Source of the DNA: Pseudomonadota bacterium
GTDB taxonomy: Bacteria; Pseudomonadota; Alphaproteobacteria; Rhizobiales; Beijerinckiaceae
Length of the DNA stretch: 15,225 nt
Assembly: GCA_028876585.1 (NCBI GenBank)
Contig: JAGWRL010000260.1
Location: 1 to 15,225, forward strand
Reading direction: 5' to 3'
This document shows positions 1 through 7,317 of this stretch, piece after piece. Positions within the stretch are counted from its first letter, which is position 1. Each line of letters begins with the position of its first letter. The notes under the pieces are model-generated. The model ran no database searches. It was not told where the DNA came from and saw nothing but the letters and a program-made list of their open reading frames with translations. A program made the position numbers and the translations under genes.

Positions 1-1
1 C

Positions 2-589
2 CCCAATGGCGCGCTGATGGCGCCCACCCCGCTGACGCTGGCCGAGACCGCCAGCGTGTTCGGCGAGATGCTGACCTTCCGCGCGCTGCTCGCTTCCGCC
101 GCCGACCCCGCCGAGCGCAAGTCGATGCTGGCCTCGAAGGTCGAGGACATGCTCAACACGGTGGTGCGGCAGATCGCGTTCTATAAATTCGAGCGGCTGA
201 TCCACACCGAGCGACGCAAGGGCGAACTCACTTCCGAGCAGATTTCGGCCTTGTGGATGCGCGTGCAGGGCGAAAGTCTCGGGCCGGCGATCGACCTCGG
301 CCCCGGCTACGAAACCTACTGGACCTATATCGGCCATTTCATCCACGCGCCGTTCTATGTCTACGCCTACGCCTTCGGCGATTGTCTGGTCAATTCACTC
401 TATGGCGTCTACGAAACCGCGCACGAGGGTTTCGTCGAGCGCTATTTCGCGCTGCTGTCGGCCGGCGGCTCGAAGCCCTATGGCGAGTTGCTGAAGCCGT
501 TCGGCCTCGACGCGCGCGACCCGAAATTCTGGTCGATCGGGCTGTCGCTGATCGAGCGCATGATCGGCGAATTGGAGGCGATGGGCTGA
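2..589 (+). CDS. M3-family oligoendopeptidase (PepF-like), C-terminal part
   Basis: This is the 3' end of a zinc metallopeptidase of family M3, cytoplasmic enzymes that trim oligopeptides. The frame is open to the left edge, so the ATG at 17 is internal and the HExxH zinc helix lies upstream of the window. What remains starts with PNGALMAPTP and then LAETASVFGEML. In M3 enzymes the Glu of this LAE-x-AS segment is the third zinc ligand. Further on is GHFIHAPFYVYAYAFGD (about 326-382), the His/Tyr-rich segment that lines the active site in PepF-like proteins. The end (SIGLSLIERMIGELEAMG) is a normal family terminus, so the gene is cut only by the window. It faces the minus-strand operon convergently, so the two are probably not co-transcribed, although a peptidase beside a peptide-type transporter is suggestive. 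The family call is secure; the substrate is unknown. Confidence 0.9.
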   Translation, partial: PNGALMAPTPLTLAETASVFGEMLTFRALLASAADPAERKSMLASKVEDMLNTVVRQIAFYKFERLIHTERRKGELTSEQISALWMRVQGESLGPAIDLGPGYETYWTYIGHFIHAPFYVYAYAFGDCLVNSLYGVYETAHEGFVERYFALLSAGGSKPYGELLKPFGLDARDPKFWSIGLSLIERMIGELEAMG

Positions 590-592
590 GCG

Positions 593-649
593 GCCGCGCC
601 GGCCGTGCCATTCCGGCGCGGCTGTGCGGGCGCCGAATGGCGCGCCCGC
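593..649 (+). terminator. Tandem GC-rich hairpins after the M3 peptidase gene
   Basis: Four bases after the TGA stop is a perfect 10-bp inverted repeat, GCCGCGCCGG (593-602) with CCGGCGCGGC (613-622), around a 10-nt loop. A second, imperfect stem follows directly: GCGGGCGCC (626-634) with GGCGCGCCCGC (639-649). No T-tract follows, so it is not a textbook intrinsic terminator. The position, just past the stop and between convergent genes, suggests a transcript 3' end that could serve either strand. Whether it terminates is inference. Confidence 0.45.
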
Positions 650-764
650 CGAAACGCGCGGGCGAAGACCTAATCGAGTTGAACCCATAAGCGGGCGTCG
701 GCGACCCCTCGCGGTCCAGGGCCCGTCGCAGCAAACATCATTGCTCAGGAGAAGGCGCGTCAGG

Positions 765-1793
765 TCAGCGTCTGCGCCTGGCAATATAGTCTGCGCAGAG
801 CTTTTCCGCGACCTCGATCATGATCGGCGTCAGTTCGACAGCGGTTTCGGTTTGGCTGCGTGTGTGAACCCACCCGAGATAGGTCAGGCTGCGAGCGGCA
901 TAAAACATTTCCATCGCGTCGAGATCGCGAGGCGATAGCGGCCGTGCGGCTTGATAGCCCCGCAAGACGCTGGACCTGATCGTGTCGAACGCGGGCTCCT
1001 CGGCCAACCAATAGATCGCGGTTACGATTTCAAACATATGCCAGCCGAAACCAGCGTCGTCGAAATCGATCAACTCGATCGCGTCGCCGTTCAGCAGGAT
1101 GTTTTCCGGCACGAGGTCGGCATGAATCAGGCCGTAATTGCCCTGTGTTCGCCCATAACGGTCGAGATCCTCCCTCAGCGCGGCTTTGGCGTCCAGGAAA
1201 AGGCGCTTTTGCGAGGGTGATAGGGCGGCAAGCTCCCAAAATCGCCCCCACAACGGAGCCTCGCCCACAAAGCCGTCGCGATCCCAATGCGGTCGGGTTT
1301 GCGCATTCTGCTGCGGCCAAGCGACCGACAGATTGTGCAACTTGCCCATGCATTCGCCGATTCTGAAGAACAGCGCCGCGACGTCGCGCCCCTCAAGTTC
1401 GAGCGGAGAGCCGACCGCGCCCAACTGACGCCCGCTCAACCAACTCAGCATGTCGACCTTCCAGGCGCCGGGCGCGCCCTCGGCGCTCGCGTCGACGATC
1501 ATGGCGCCTGATCGCGTCGCGATCGGGCGCGGCGTCGCGATCCCGCCCTCAGCCAGCATCGCCATCCAATTCAGTTCCGATTTCAGGCTGTCCGCGGAGT
1601 GATATCCCTGTCGATGCACGCGCAAAGCGGCGCGTTCGCCGTCAGCAGTCTTGACCTCGAACACGGCGTTCTCGCGATATTTTATCAAACGCGGATCGCT
1701 GTCGGCCACGCCCCATTGCCGCAGCGCGTTGACGGCGAGAACGCGCAGGCGCGCGGCTTGTTCTTGCGCGTCGAGGTCAAAGAAGTCGGTCAT
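765..1793 (-). CDS. APH-fold small-molecule kinase (hydroxylysine/ethanolamine kinase-like)
   Basis: A 342-residue phosphotransferase of the aminoglycoside phosphotransferase/choline kinase fold, cytoplasmic, with no signal peptide. The Brenner motif HADLVPEN is at about residues 224-231 (His224, catalytic Asp226, Asn231), and the metal-binding IDFDD is at 242-246. The N-lobe nucleotide-binding region lies around residues 40-61 (ENAVFEV, then ALRVHR). Family members phosphorylate hydroxyls of small amines, including homoserine, choline, hydroxylysine and ethanolamine. It is the last gene of the operon, starting 24 nt after the class III PLP gene, with a GGGAGA ribosome site 6-7 nt before the ATG. 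Kinases of this fold next to, or fused with, phospho-lyase-type class III enzymes are known in bacteria, and human hydroxylysine kinase belongs here. I infer phosphorylation of an amino alcohol that the neighbour then cleaves. The exact substrate cannot be read from sequence, and an antibiotic-resistance role is unlikely in this context. Confidence 0.85.
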   Translation of the reverse strand: MTDFFDLDAQEQAARLRVLAVNALRQWGVADSDPRLIKYRENAVFEVKTADGERAALRVHRQGYHSADSLKSELNWMAMLAEGGIATPRPIATRSGAMIVDASAEGAPGAWKVDMLSWLSGRQLGAVGSPLELEGRDVAALFFRIGECMGKLHNLSVAWPQQNAQTRPHWDRDGFVGEAPLWGRFWELAALSPSQKRLFLDAKAALREDLDRYGRTQGNYGLIHADLVPENILLNGDAIELIDFDDAGFGWHMFEIVTAIYWLAEEPAFDTIRSSVLRGYQAARPLSPRDLDAMEMFYAARSLTYLGWVHTRSQTETAVELTPIMIEVAEKLCADYIARRRR

Positions 1794-1817
1794 CAGGCGT
1801 CTCCCGCATTTCTTGTG

Positions 1818-3134
1818 TCACATGCGTTCCAGCACATATTGCAGCGTGCTGAACAGATGGTCGGCGTTCTTCCGGGAAAACGGCATCGGCGGGCGGATTT
1901 TCAGCAGATTGTTCTTGCGTCCAATCAACCCCATGATCACGCCCTCCTCGCGCATCCGGTTCATGACCGCCCTGGCGCGCTTCTCGTCGGCTTGCCTGCT
2001 CTTGCGGCTCTTGACGAATTCGCCGCCGAAAAACAGGCCCGATCCCCTGATGTCGCCGATCTCCTCGAAACGACCGCTCAGCTTGTGAAAGCGCATTTTG
2101 GCGTAGGCGCCGACCTCGCGGGCGTTGTCGATCAGGCGTTCGCGCTCGATGACGTCGAGCGTCGCCAGCGCCGCCGCGCAGGCGACGGGGTTGGCGCCGA
2201 AAGTGTTGAAATAGAGGTTCTTGGAGCGGAACTCCCGCATGATGTCGTCGCGCGCGACGACGCCGCCGATCGGATAGCCATTGCCCATCGGCTTGCCCAT
2301 GGTGACGATGTCGGGCGTGAAGCCGGAATGCTGATGCCCCCACATCGCCGTGCCGGTTCGCCCAAACCCCGCCTGCACTTCGTCGGCGATCACCAGCCCG
2401 CCGGCCTTGTGAATCTTGCGCGCGATGCGGGCGAGAAAACCTGCCGGCAAATCCGGAAACCCTTCGTTGGCGAAGATCGGACAAATCAGGATCGCGGCGA
2501 CGCCGTGGCCCGCAGCTTTCAACGAGGCGATCGCCGCCTCGAGATGGCGAAGGATTCTCGCCGCCATCTCCTCGATGGTTCTTTCGCCGCGCTCGCGATG
2601 ATAGGAATCGGGCGCCGGAATCGAGCGAAGAAACAGGCTTTGCCCGTCCTCGCGCGGCAGCAACGTCGCCAACTCCATCACCAGCGCCGTATTGCCGTGG
2701 TAGGTGAAGTCGGTGACGATCAGGCCCCTGTTGCCGGTCGCCGATTGCGCCATCCGCAGCGCCACGTCGTTGGCCTCCGACCCGGTGCAGGTGTAGAGCA
2801 TCGTGTTCAGCGACTTGTGGAAGGTCGCGGTCAGACGCTCGGCGTAGTCGAGCACATTGTCGTGCAGATAACGCGAATGCGTGTTCAACAATCCCGTCTG
2901 TCGACGGATCGCCTCGACGACGTGGGGATGGCAATGGCCGACATGCGGGACATTGTTGTAACAATCGAGATATTTGCGCCCCTTGTGATCGTAGAGCCAG
3001 ACGCCCTTGGCGCGCACGAAATGCACGGGGTCGTCGTAGAAATGCGCATTGTTGGGGCCGAGCAACCGCTCGCGCCGCGCCATCATGCGCCTGGCGTGGC
3101 CCGACATTTTCGACTCCGCGGGATTGTTCGCCAA
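1818..3134 (-). CDS. Class III PLP enzyme, phospho-lyase type (ETNPPL/PHYKPL-like)
   Basis: A 438-residue fold-type I PLP enzyme of the class III aminotransferase family. Cofactor-site motifs are GSEAND (118-123), YHG (145-147), DEVQ (251-254) and the Schiff-base Lys281 in MGKPMGNGYP. The segments SRYLHDNVLDYAERL (88-102) and GKPMGNG resemble ethanolamine-phosphate and 5-phosphohydroxylysine phospho-lyases more than ordinary omega-transaminases. Those enzymes release ammonia and phosphate together, leaving an aldehyde. A kinase directly downstream and an aldehyde dehydrogenase directly upstream fit that chemistry. The listed start is a TTG with GAGG about 7-8 nt upstream. An ATG at 3107 (residue 10), preceded by GGAG, is equally good and gives the more usual family N-terminus. 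If the subgroup call is wrong, it would be a transaminase for a terminal amine. Family certain; lyase activity likely, not proven. Confidence 0.82.
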   Translation of the reverse strand: MANNPAESKMSGHARRMMARRERLLGPNNAHFYDDPVHFVRAKGVWLYDHKGRKYLDCYNNVPHVGHCHPHVVEAIRRQTGLLNTHSRYLHDNVLDYAERLTATFHKSLNTMLYTCTGSEANDVALRMAQSATGNRGLIVTDFTYHGNTALVMELATLLPREDGQSLFLRSIPAPDSYHRERGERTIEEMAARILRHLEAAIASLKAAGHGVAAILICPIFANEGFPDLPAGFLARIARKIHKAGGLVIADEVQAGFGRTGTAMWGHQHSGFTPDIVTMGKPMGNGYPIGGVVARDDIMREFRSKNLYFNTFGANPVACAAALATLDVIERERLIDNAREVGAYAKMRFHKLSGRFEEIGDIRGSGLFFGGEFVKSRKSRQADEKRARAVMNRMREEGVIMGLIGRKNNLLKIRPPMPFSRKNADHLFSTLQYVLERM

Positions 3135-3150
3135 CTTCGCGCCTCGCGGA

Positions 3151-4563
3151 TCAGGAGAAGATGACTTGGATGTCGGTGAATTCGTGCAGGCCCTCCTTGC
3201 CGAATTCGACGCCGAAGCCCGACGCCTTGCGGCCGCCGAACGGGGCGTTGGGTTGGATCACGCCATGTTTGTTGATCCACACCGACCCGCATTCAAGCCG
3301 CCGCGCCACCTTCTTGGCGTTGCCGATGTTGCGGCCCCAGACGGAGCCGCCGAGCCCATTCGGGCTGTCGTTGGCCATACGGATGGCCTCATCGACCTCG
3401 GCATAGCGGATGATTGGCAACACCGGTCCGAATTGTTCCTCGCGCACGAGGCGGTGCGAATTGTCGACGTCGCGCACCAGCGTCAGCGGATAGAAATGAC
3501 CGAGTTGGCGGGTCTTCGAGACCTTGCCGCCCAATATCACCTTGCCGCCGTTGGCCTTGGCGTCCTGGACCAATTCGACAATTTTGTTGAACTGACGCTC
3601 GTTCTGCACCGGACCGATGAGACTGTCCTCCAGCGCGCCGTCGCCCACCGCAATGGTTTTCGCGAATTCCTTCAGTTCACGGCAAACCTCGTCGTAGATC
3701 CGCTCATGCACATAGAGCCGCTTCAGCGCCGCGCAGGTCTGGCCGCCGTTGATGAAGGCGCCCCAGAACAGATTTTCCACGATCAGTTTCGGGTCCGCGT
3801 CGGGCAGCACGATGCCCGCGTCATTGCCGCCGAGTTCGAGCGTCAACCGCTTCATCGTTTGCGCCGCCGAGCGCATGATCTTCTGGCCGGTCTCGCACGA
3901 GCCGGTGAAAACGATCTTGCCGATTCCCTCATGCGCCGACATCTCCGCGCCGAGGAAATCTTCGCCGACGACGCAGTTGAGCACGCCCTTGGGCAGCACT
4001 TCGTTGAGCAGCTCCACCAACCGGATGGTTGATAGCGGTGTGAACGGCGAGGGTTTCACGACCACCGTGTTGCCGGCCTGCATCGCCGGGACGATATGCC
4101 AGATCGCGATCATCACCGGAAAATTCCACGGGGTGATCGAACCGACGACGCCGATCGGGCATCGGTAAGCCTTCAGCGTCCCGGCTTCGTTCTTTTGCAG
4201 GGTTTTCGGCTTGGTCTTCAGCGTCGCCGTATGGCGCGCCCAGGCGATTGCGCCGCCGATCTCCCAGCGCGAACCGAGCCCGTTGAGCGGCTTGCCCTGT
4301 TCGCGCGTCAGCAACCGCGCCAATTCGTCGGCGTTCTCCTCGATCTTGTCGGCGATCGCCACGGTCAATCTTCGCCGCTCCTTGTCGGACTTGCGGCTCC
4401 AGGACTCGAACGCCTTCGCCGCCGCCGCCACCGCCTCATCCAACTGCGCCTTGCCAGCTTTCGGCGCCATGCCGACGACGCCGTCGTTGGCGGGGTTGCG
4501 AACCGGAAAATGTTCGGGAGTGGGAACGTTGCGTCCGTCGATGATCAACGAATAGGTCTTCAT
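3151..4563 (-). CDS. NAD(P)-dependent aldehyde dehydrogenase
   Basis: A 470-residue member of the aldehyde dehydrogenase superfamily, full length and cytoplasmic. It oxidises an aldehyde to an acid with NAD(P). Visible motifs are TPWNFP with oxyanion Asn147, VVVKPSP (Lys170, cofactor binding), FTGS (219-222, Rossmann turn), ELGGND with general base Glu243, GQTC with catalytic Cys277, and EEQFGP (375-380). All key residues are present. It is most like the AldA/betaine-aldehyde/semialdehyde dehydrogenase branch. It lies 35 nt after the amidase gene and 16 nt before the PLP enzyme gene; AAGGA about 10 nt upstream supports the ATG. In context its substrate would be the aldehyde made by the neighbouring PLP enzyme: acetaldehyde, aminoadipate semialdehyde or another omega-semialdehyde. 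Family very secure; substrate inferred only. Confidence 0.93.
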   Translation of the reverse strand: MKTYSLIIDGRNVPTPEHFPVRNPANDGVVGMAPKAGKAQLDEAVAAAAKAFESWSRKSDKERRRLTVAIADKIEENADELARLLTREQGKPLNGLGSRWEIGGAIAWARHTATLKTKPKTLQKNEAGTLKAYRCPIGVVGSITPWNFPVMIAIWHIVPAMQAGNTVVVKPSPFTPLSTIRLVELLNEVLPKGVLNCVVGEDFLGAEMSAHEGIGKIVFTGSCETGQKIMRSAAQTMKRLTLELGGNDAGIVLPDADPKLIVENLFWGAFINGGQTCAALKRLYVHERIYDEVCRELKEFAKTIAVGDGALEDSLIGPVQNERQFNKIVELVQDAKANGGKVILGGKVSKTRQLGHFYPLTLVRDVDNSHRLVREEQFGPVLPIIRYAEVDEAIRMANDSPNGLGGSVWGRNIGNAKKVARRLECGSVWINKHGVIQPNAPFGGRKASGFGVEFGKEGLHEFTDIQVIFS

Positions 4564-4598
4564 GCGCCGGGAGTCCTTGCGTCAGCGGTCATCATGCG

Positions 4599-5996
4599 TC
4601 AGGTCCCAAAAATCGCCTCGATCCGGCGCGCGCACGCCAATACGGCGGCGTCGGCGTGCCGGCGCCCGACGATCTGCAACGCCACCGGCAGACCGCGCGC
4701 GGTCCGGCCGATGGGAACCACGGCGGCGGGTTGCTGGCTGAGGTTGAACGGATAGGTGAACCCGGTCCAATCCGTCCAGCGCATCATGCCTGAACCGAGG
4801 GGAAACTCGCGCTCGGCCTCGAAGGCCGCGATCGGCATCGCGGGGCTGATGAGGAAATCGAACGCGTCGAATTGCAGGTTGATGTCACGACGCAGCGCCG
4901 CGCGCGCCATCGTCGCCTCGACATAATCCATATGCGCCAGCGCCGCGCCCTCGGCCGATATGGCGGCCAGCCCCGGATCGAGCGCGGCCCGGGCCTCGGC
5001 GTCGAGCAAGCGAAGCGCCGCGGCGGCGCCGGTGAACCACAGGCGATGGAATATTTGCTGCGGGTTGGGAATGGCGAAATGGCGATCGACAAAGACAAAT
5101 CCCTCGCACGCCAATCGGCGCATCGCTGTTTCACAGAGGGCCGAGATCTCGCGGTCGACCTCGACAAAGCCGAGATTGGCGCTCCAGCAACATTTGGGTT
5201 GAGGCGCGGCGAGGGCGAGGCGTTCAACATAGTCGAGCGGCTCATAGGGGAGCGTGAACGGATCGCGCGAATCGGGTTCCGCAATCACGTTCAGCATCTC
5301 CGCCGCGTCCTCGACGCAACGCGTCATCGGGCCGACATGGGCGACGTCGCCGAAGGCGCTGGGGGGATAGGCGGGAACACGCCCGAACGAGGGCTTCAGC
5401 CCGAAGACGCCGCAAAAGGCCGAGGGAATTCGTATCGATCCGCCGCCGTCCGAGCCGATGTGCAGCACGCCCATGCCGAGCGCGGCGGCGACAGCTGCGC
5501 CGCCGCTCGACCCGCCAGCGGTCAGGGCGCGATCATGCGGATTGCGCGCGACGTCGCCGTTCGGGTTGTCGGTGATCCCCTTCCAACCAATCTCCGGCGT
5601 CGTCGTCTTGCCCAGCAGCACGGCGCCGGCCTCGCGCAGCCGCGCCGTGCAGGGCGCGTCCTCGCGCTCCGATCCCGCCAGCGCCGCGAGGCGCGAACCT
5701 TTGCGGGTCGGCCAGCCCTTGGTGTTGAACAGATCCTTGATCGAAGCCGGGACGCCGTCGATGCGGCCGAGCGGCGCGCCGCGCAGCCAGCGCTGCTCGG
5801 ATTCGCGGGCCTGCCGCAGCGCGGCGGCGTGATCGACAAAACAATAAGCGCCGAAATCGGCGTTGAGCGCGTCGATGCGATCGAGGCAGGCCCTGGCGAC
5901 CTCGACCGGCGAAAACGTCTTGGATTCGTAGCCCGCGCGCAATTGCCGGACGCCGAGGAAATGCAGATCGGCGCCCATCATGTCGGTCCTCTTCAT
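4599..5996 (-). CDS. Amidase-signature family hydrolase
   Basis: A 465-residue serine amidohydrolase of the amidase signature family, which hydrolyses C-N amide bonds (members include FAAH, 6-aminohexanoate cyclic dimer hydrolase and GatA-like enzymes). The Ser-cisSer-Lys triad is complete: Lys87 in ASIKDLF, the cis-Ser in AGGSSGG (Ser163) and the nucleophile Ser187 in SDGGGSIRIPS. No signal peptide, so cytoplasmic. No GatB/GatC genes are nearby, so a tRNA amidotransferase role is unlikely. The first ATG has only a weak ribosome site. Met6/Met7 (ATGATG at 5981 and 5978) have AAGAGGA 5-6 nt upstream and may be the real start. It lies 12 nt (27 nt with the alternative start) after the P1-hydrolase gene. 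In the operon it probably opens an amide in the imported compound or its breakdown product. Substrate unknown. Confidence 0.92.
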   Translation of the reverse strand: MKRTDMMGADLHFLGVRQLRAGYESKTFSPVEVARACLDRIDALNADFGAYCFVDHAAALRQARESEQRWLRGAPLGRIDGVPASIKDLFNTKGWPTRKGSRLAALAGSEREDAPCTARLREAGAVLLGKTTTPEIGWKGITDNPNGDVARNPHDRALTAGGSSGGAAVAAALGMGVLHIGSDGGGSIRIPSAFCGVFGLKPSFGRVPAYPPSAFGDVAHVGPMTRCVEDAAEMLNVIAEPDSRDPFTLPYEPLDYVERLALAAPQPKCCWSANLGFVEVDREISALCETAMRRLACEGFVFVDRHFAIPNPQQIFHRLWFTGAAAALRLLDAEARAALDPGLAAISAEGAALAHMDYVEATMARAALRRDINLQFDAFDFLISPAMPIAAFEAEREFPLGSGMMRWTDWTGFTYPFNLSQQPAAVVPIGRTARGLPVALQIVGRRHADAAVLACARRIEAIFGT

Positions 5997-6008
5997 ATCT
6001 GGCTCTTG

Positions 6009-7304
6009 TCAGATGGCAGTCGAACGGGCGCGGCCCGTCTGCTGCCAGGCCCCGAGATTGGTGATCATTCGATCCGGCGCGCCGTTCGCACCGGCCAGGA
6101 ACGCGCCGTCGCGAAACGCGGGGTAACCGCTCTCGCTCAGCGAAAAGCGACCGTCGGGGCCGAGGCGCGCCCGCGCGCTTTGCCCGGTTGGCACGCCGTG
6201 AAAGGATCGCGCGCCGGTGTTGACCAGAGTGAGCCCGTCGCCTTCGCTCGCCACCCGCGCCGAGAACCCCTCGCCAAAGACGAACTCGCCATTCAGTTGA
6301 TCGAGTCCGGCGGCCGGAATCGGGCTGACCGGCGCATATCTCCGCGGCCGGGTCACGTTCTCCAGCGCCTCGCGCATCACATCGGCAGCGATGGTTCCGA
6401 GCGCCGTGAGTTCGATCGAGGGATCGTCGACCTCGTCGGTGCTGGCGGCGAACAGAACGTCGCCGTCGAGCGGACAGGCGAACGGTTGGATCGAGCGCGC
6501 CATCGCCGCATGAACCTGTACGCCCAAACGATTGAGCGCCGAATAAGGCAAGCGCAGATTTGTGACGATGAGACTGATCGTCGTGTTGGTTGGATTGATC
6601 GCGCCCGGCGACGTGGTGGGATGCAGCCGCATCGGCGCGAGCGCTTGGTCGAGCGTGGCGATCCCCTCAGGCAGCAGTCCCAGCGGATCGAGCAGGCGGC
6701 CTTTGCGGTCGCACACCAATCCGACCGGATTGGCGACTGCGAAGGCCGCGATCTTGACCGCGCCGATTTGTCGAAACGCGCCCCCTTGTCCCGACGGCAG
6801 CGCGTGACCGAGGATCATGCCTTGAACGGCCATTCGCCCCGCGCCATGGGCGCCGAGCGGGAAGACGCCGGCACGGGCGGCCCGGTACGCGGCCGCGCCG
6901 AGCGCCACGTCGGGGCAGACCTCGTTGAGGCGCCGATCGCCGTAGTCATAGATGATCGCGCCCGCGACATTGGCGAGCCGCGTCAATTGTCCGTCATAAT
7001 AGCCGTCCGCTTTCATCGCCGCGGCGATGCCGGAGATCGCCTGCAAGCCGTACCACGAGCCGCCGGAAACGCCGATCGCGTCGAGCGTCGGTAGGTCATA
7101 GCCGAGCTTGAGGAAATCGGTGTTGTAACTGCCCGGCAGGCCGCCGCGCACATCGACGGCGGCCTTCGCTTTGTTGGGGAACACGAAGGCGGTGACGCCG
7201 GTCGGCCCTTCGGCGTATTCGGCGCAGCCTATGCGCAGCGCCGGCCAATCGAATTCAATCGTTTCGCCGTGAACCGCGACGTCGGGTGCGAGGTTGATCG
7301 CCAT
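6009..7304 (-). CDS. P1-family (DmpA/NylC-like) N-terminal-nucleophile hydrolase with long C-terminal tail
   Basis: A 431-residue member of the P1 family: L-aminopeptidase/D-esterase DmpA, beta-peptidyl aminopeptidases and the nylon-oligomer hydrolase NylC. These are made as inactive precursors that self-cleave, and the new N-terminal Ser/Thr attacks amide bonds. Family blocks are RGGLPGSYNTDFLKLG (53-68), SGGSWYGLQA (80-89), ANVAGAIIYDYGD (111-123), NPTNTTISLIVTN (237-249) and DGDVLFAASTDEV (280-292). Cleavage is predicted between Asn240 and Thr241, making Thr241 the nucleophile as in NylC rather than Ser as in DmpA. The core appears to end near residue 320; the remaining ~110 residues exceed the usual family length (about 355-375) and I recognise no domain there. 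No signal peptide. It is co-transcribed between the ATPase and amidase genes, 12-13 nt from each. The ribosome site is weak. Likely job: releasing an amino-terminal or amide-linked unit. Confidence 0.88.
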   Translation of the reverse strand: MAINLAPDVAVHGETIEFDWPALRIGCAEYAEGPTGVTAFVFPNKAKAAVDVRGGLPGSYNTDFLKLGYDLPTLDAIGVSGGSWYGLQAISGIAAAMKADGYYDGQLTRLANVAGAIIYDYGDRRLNEVCPDVALGAAAYRAARAGVFPLGAHGAGRMAVQGMILGHALPSGQGGAFRQIGAVKIAAFAVANPVGLVCDRKGRLLDPLGLLPEGIATLDQALAPMRLHPTTSPGAINPTNTTISLIVTNLRLPYSALNRLGVQVHAAMARSIQPFACPLDGDVLFAASTDEVDDPSIELTALGTIAADVMREALENVTRPRRYAPVSPIPAAGLDQLNGEFVFGEGFSARVASEGDGLTLVNTGARSFHGVPTGQSARARLGPDGRFSLSESGYPAFRDGAFLAGANGAPDRMITNLGAWQQTGRARSTAI

Positions 7305-7317
7305 TCGCGTCTCTTTC

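Noticed and set aside
731..745. Small stem AGCAA/TTGCT just downstream of the kinase gene as an operon terminator
   Set aside because: Only five base pairs, AT-rich and not followed by a T-run. Too weak to call.
765..1793. Reading the APH-fold kinase as an antibiotic-resistance determinant
   Set aside because: The fold covers many metabolic kinases. Its place at the end of a catabolic operon next to a phospho-lyase-type enzyme argues for small-molecule metabolism.
1599..3164. A long plus-strand open frame (about 521 codons) antisense to the PLP enzyme and kinase genes
   Set aside because: Its composition is Arg/His/Ala/Val-rich with no recognisable domain, and it lies exactly opposite two well-supported genes. 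This is the usual antisense shadow in GC-rich DNA.
4872..7094. A plus-strand open frame of about 740 codons opposite the amidase and P1-hydrolase genes
   Set aside because: The opposite strand carries full motif sets for two families across the whole span. The plus-strand translation is Arg-rich and spans the boundary between two real genes without a domain.
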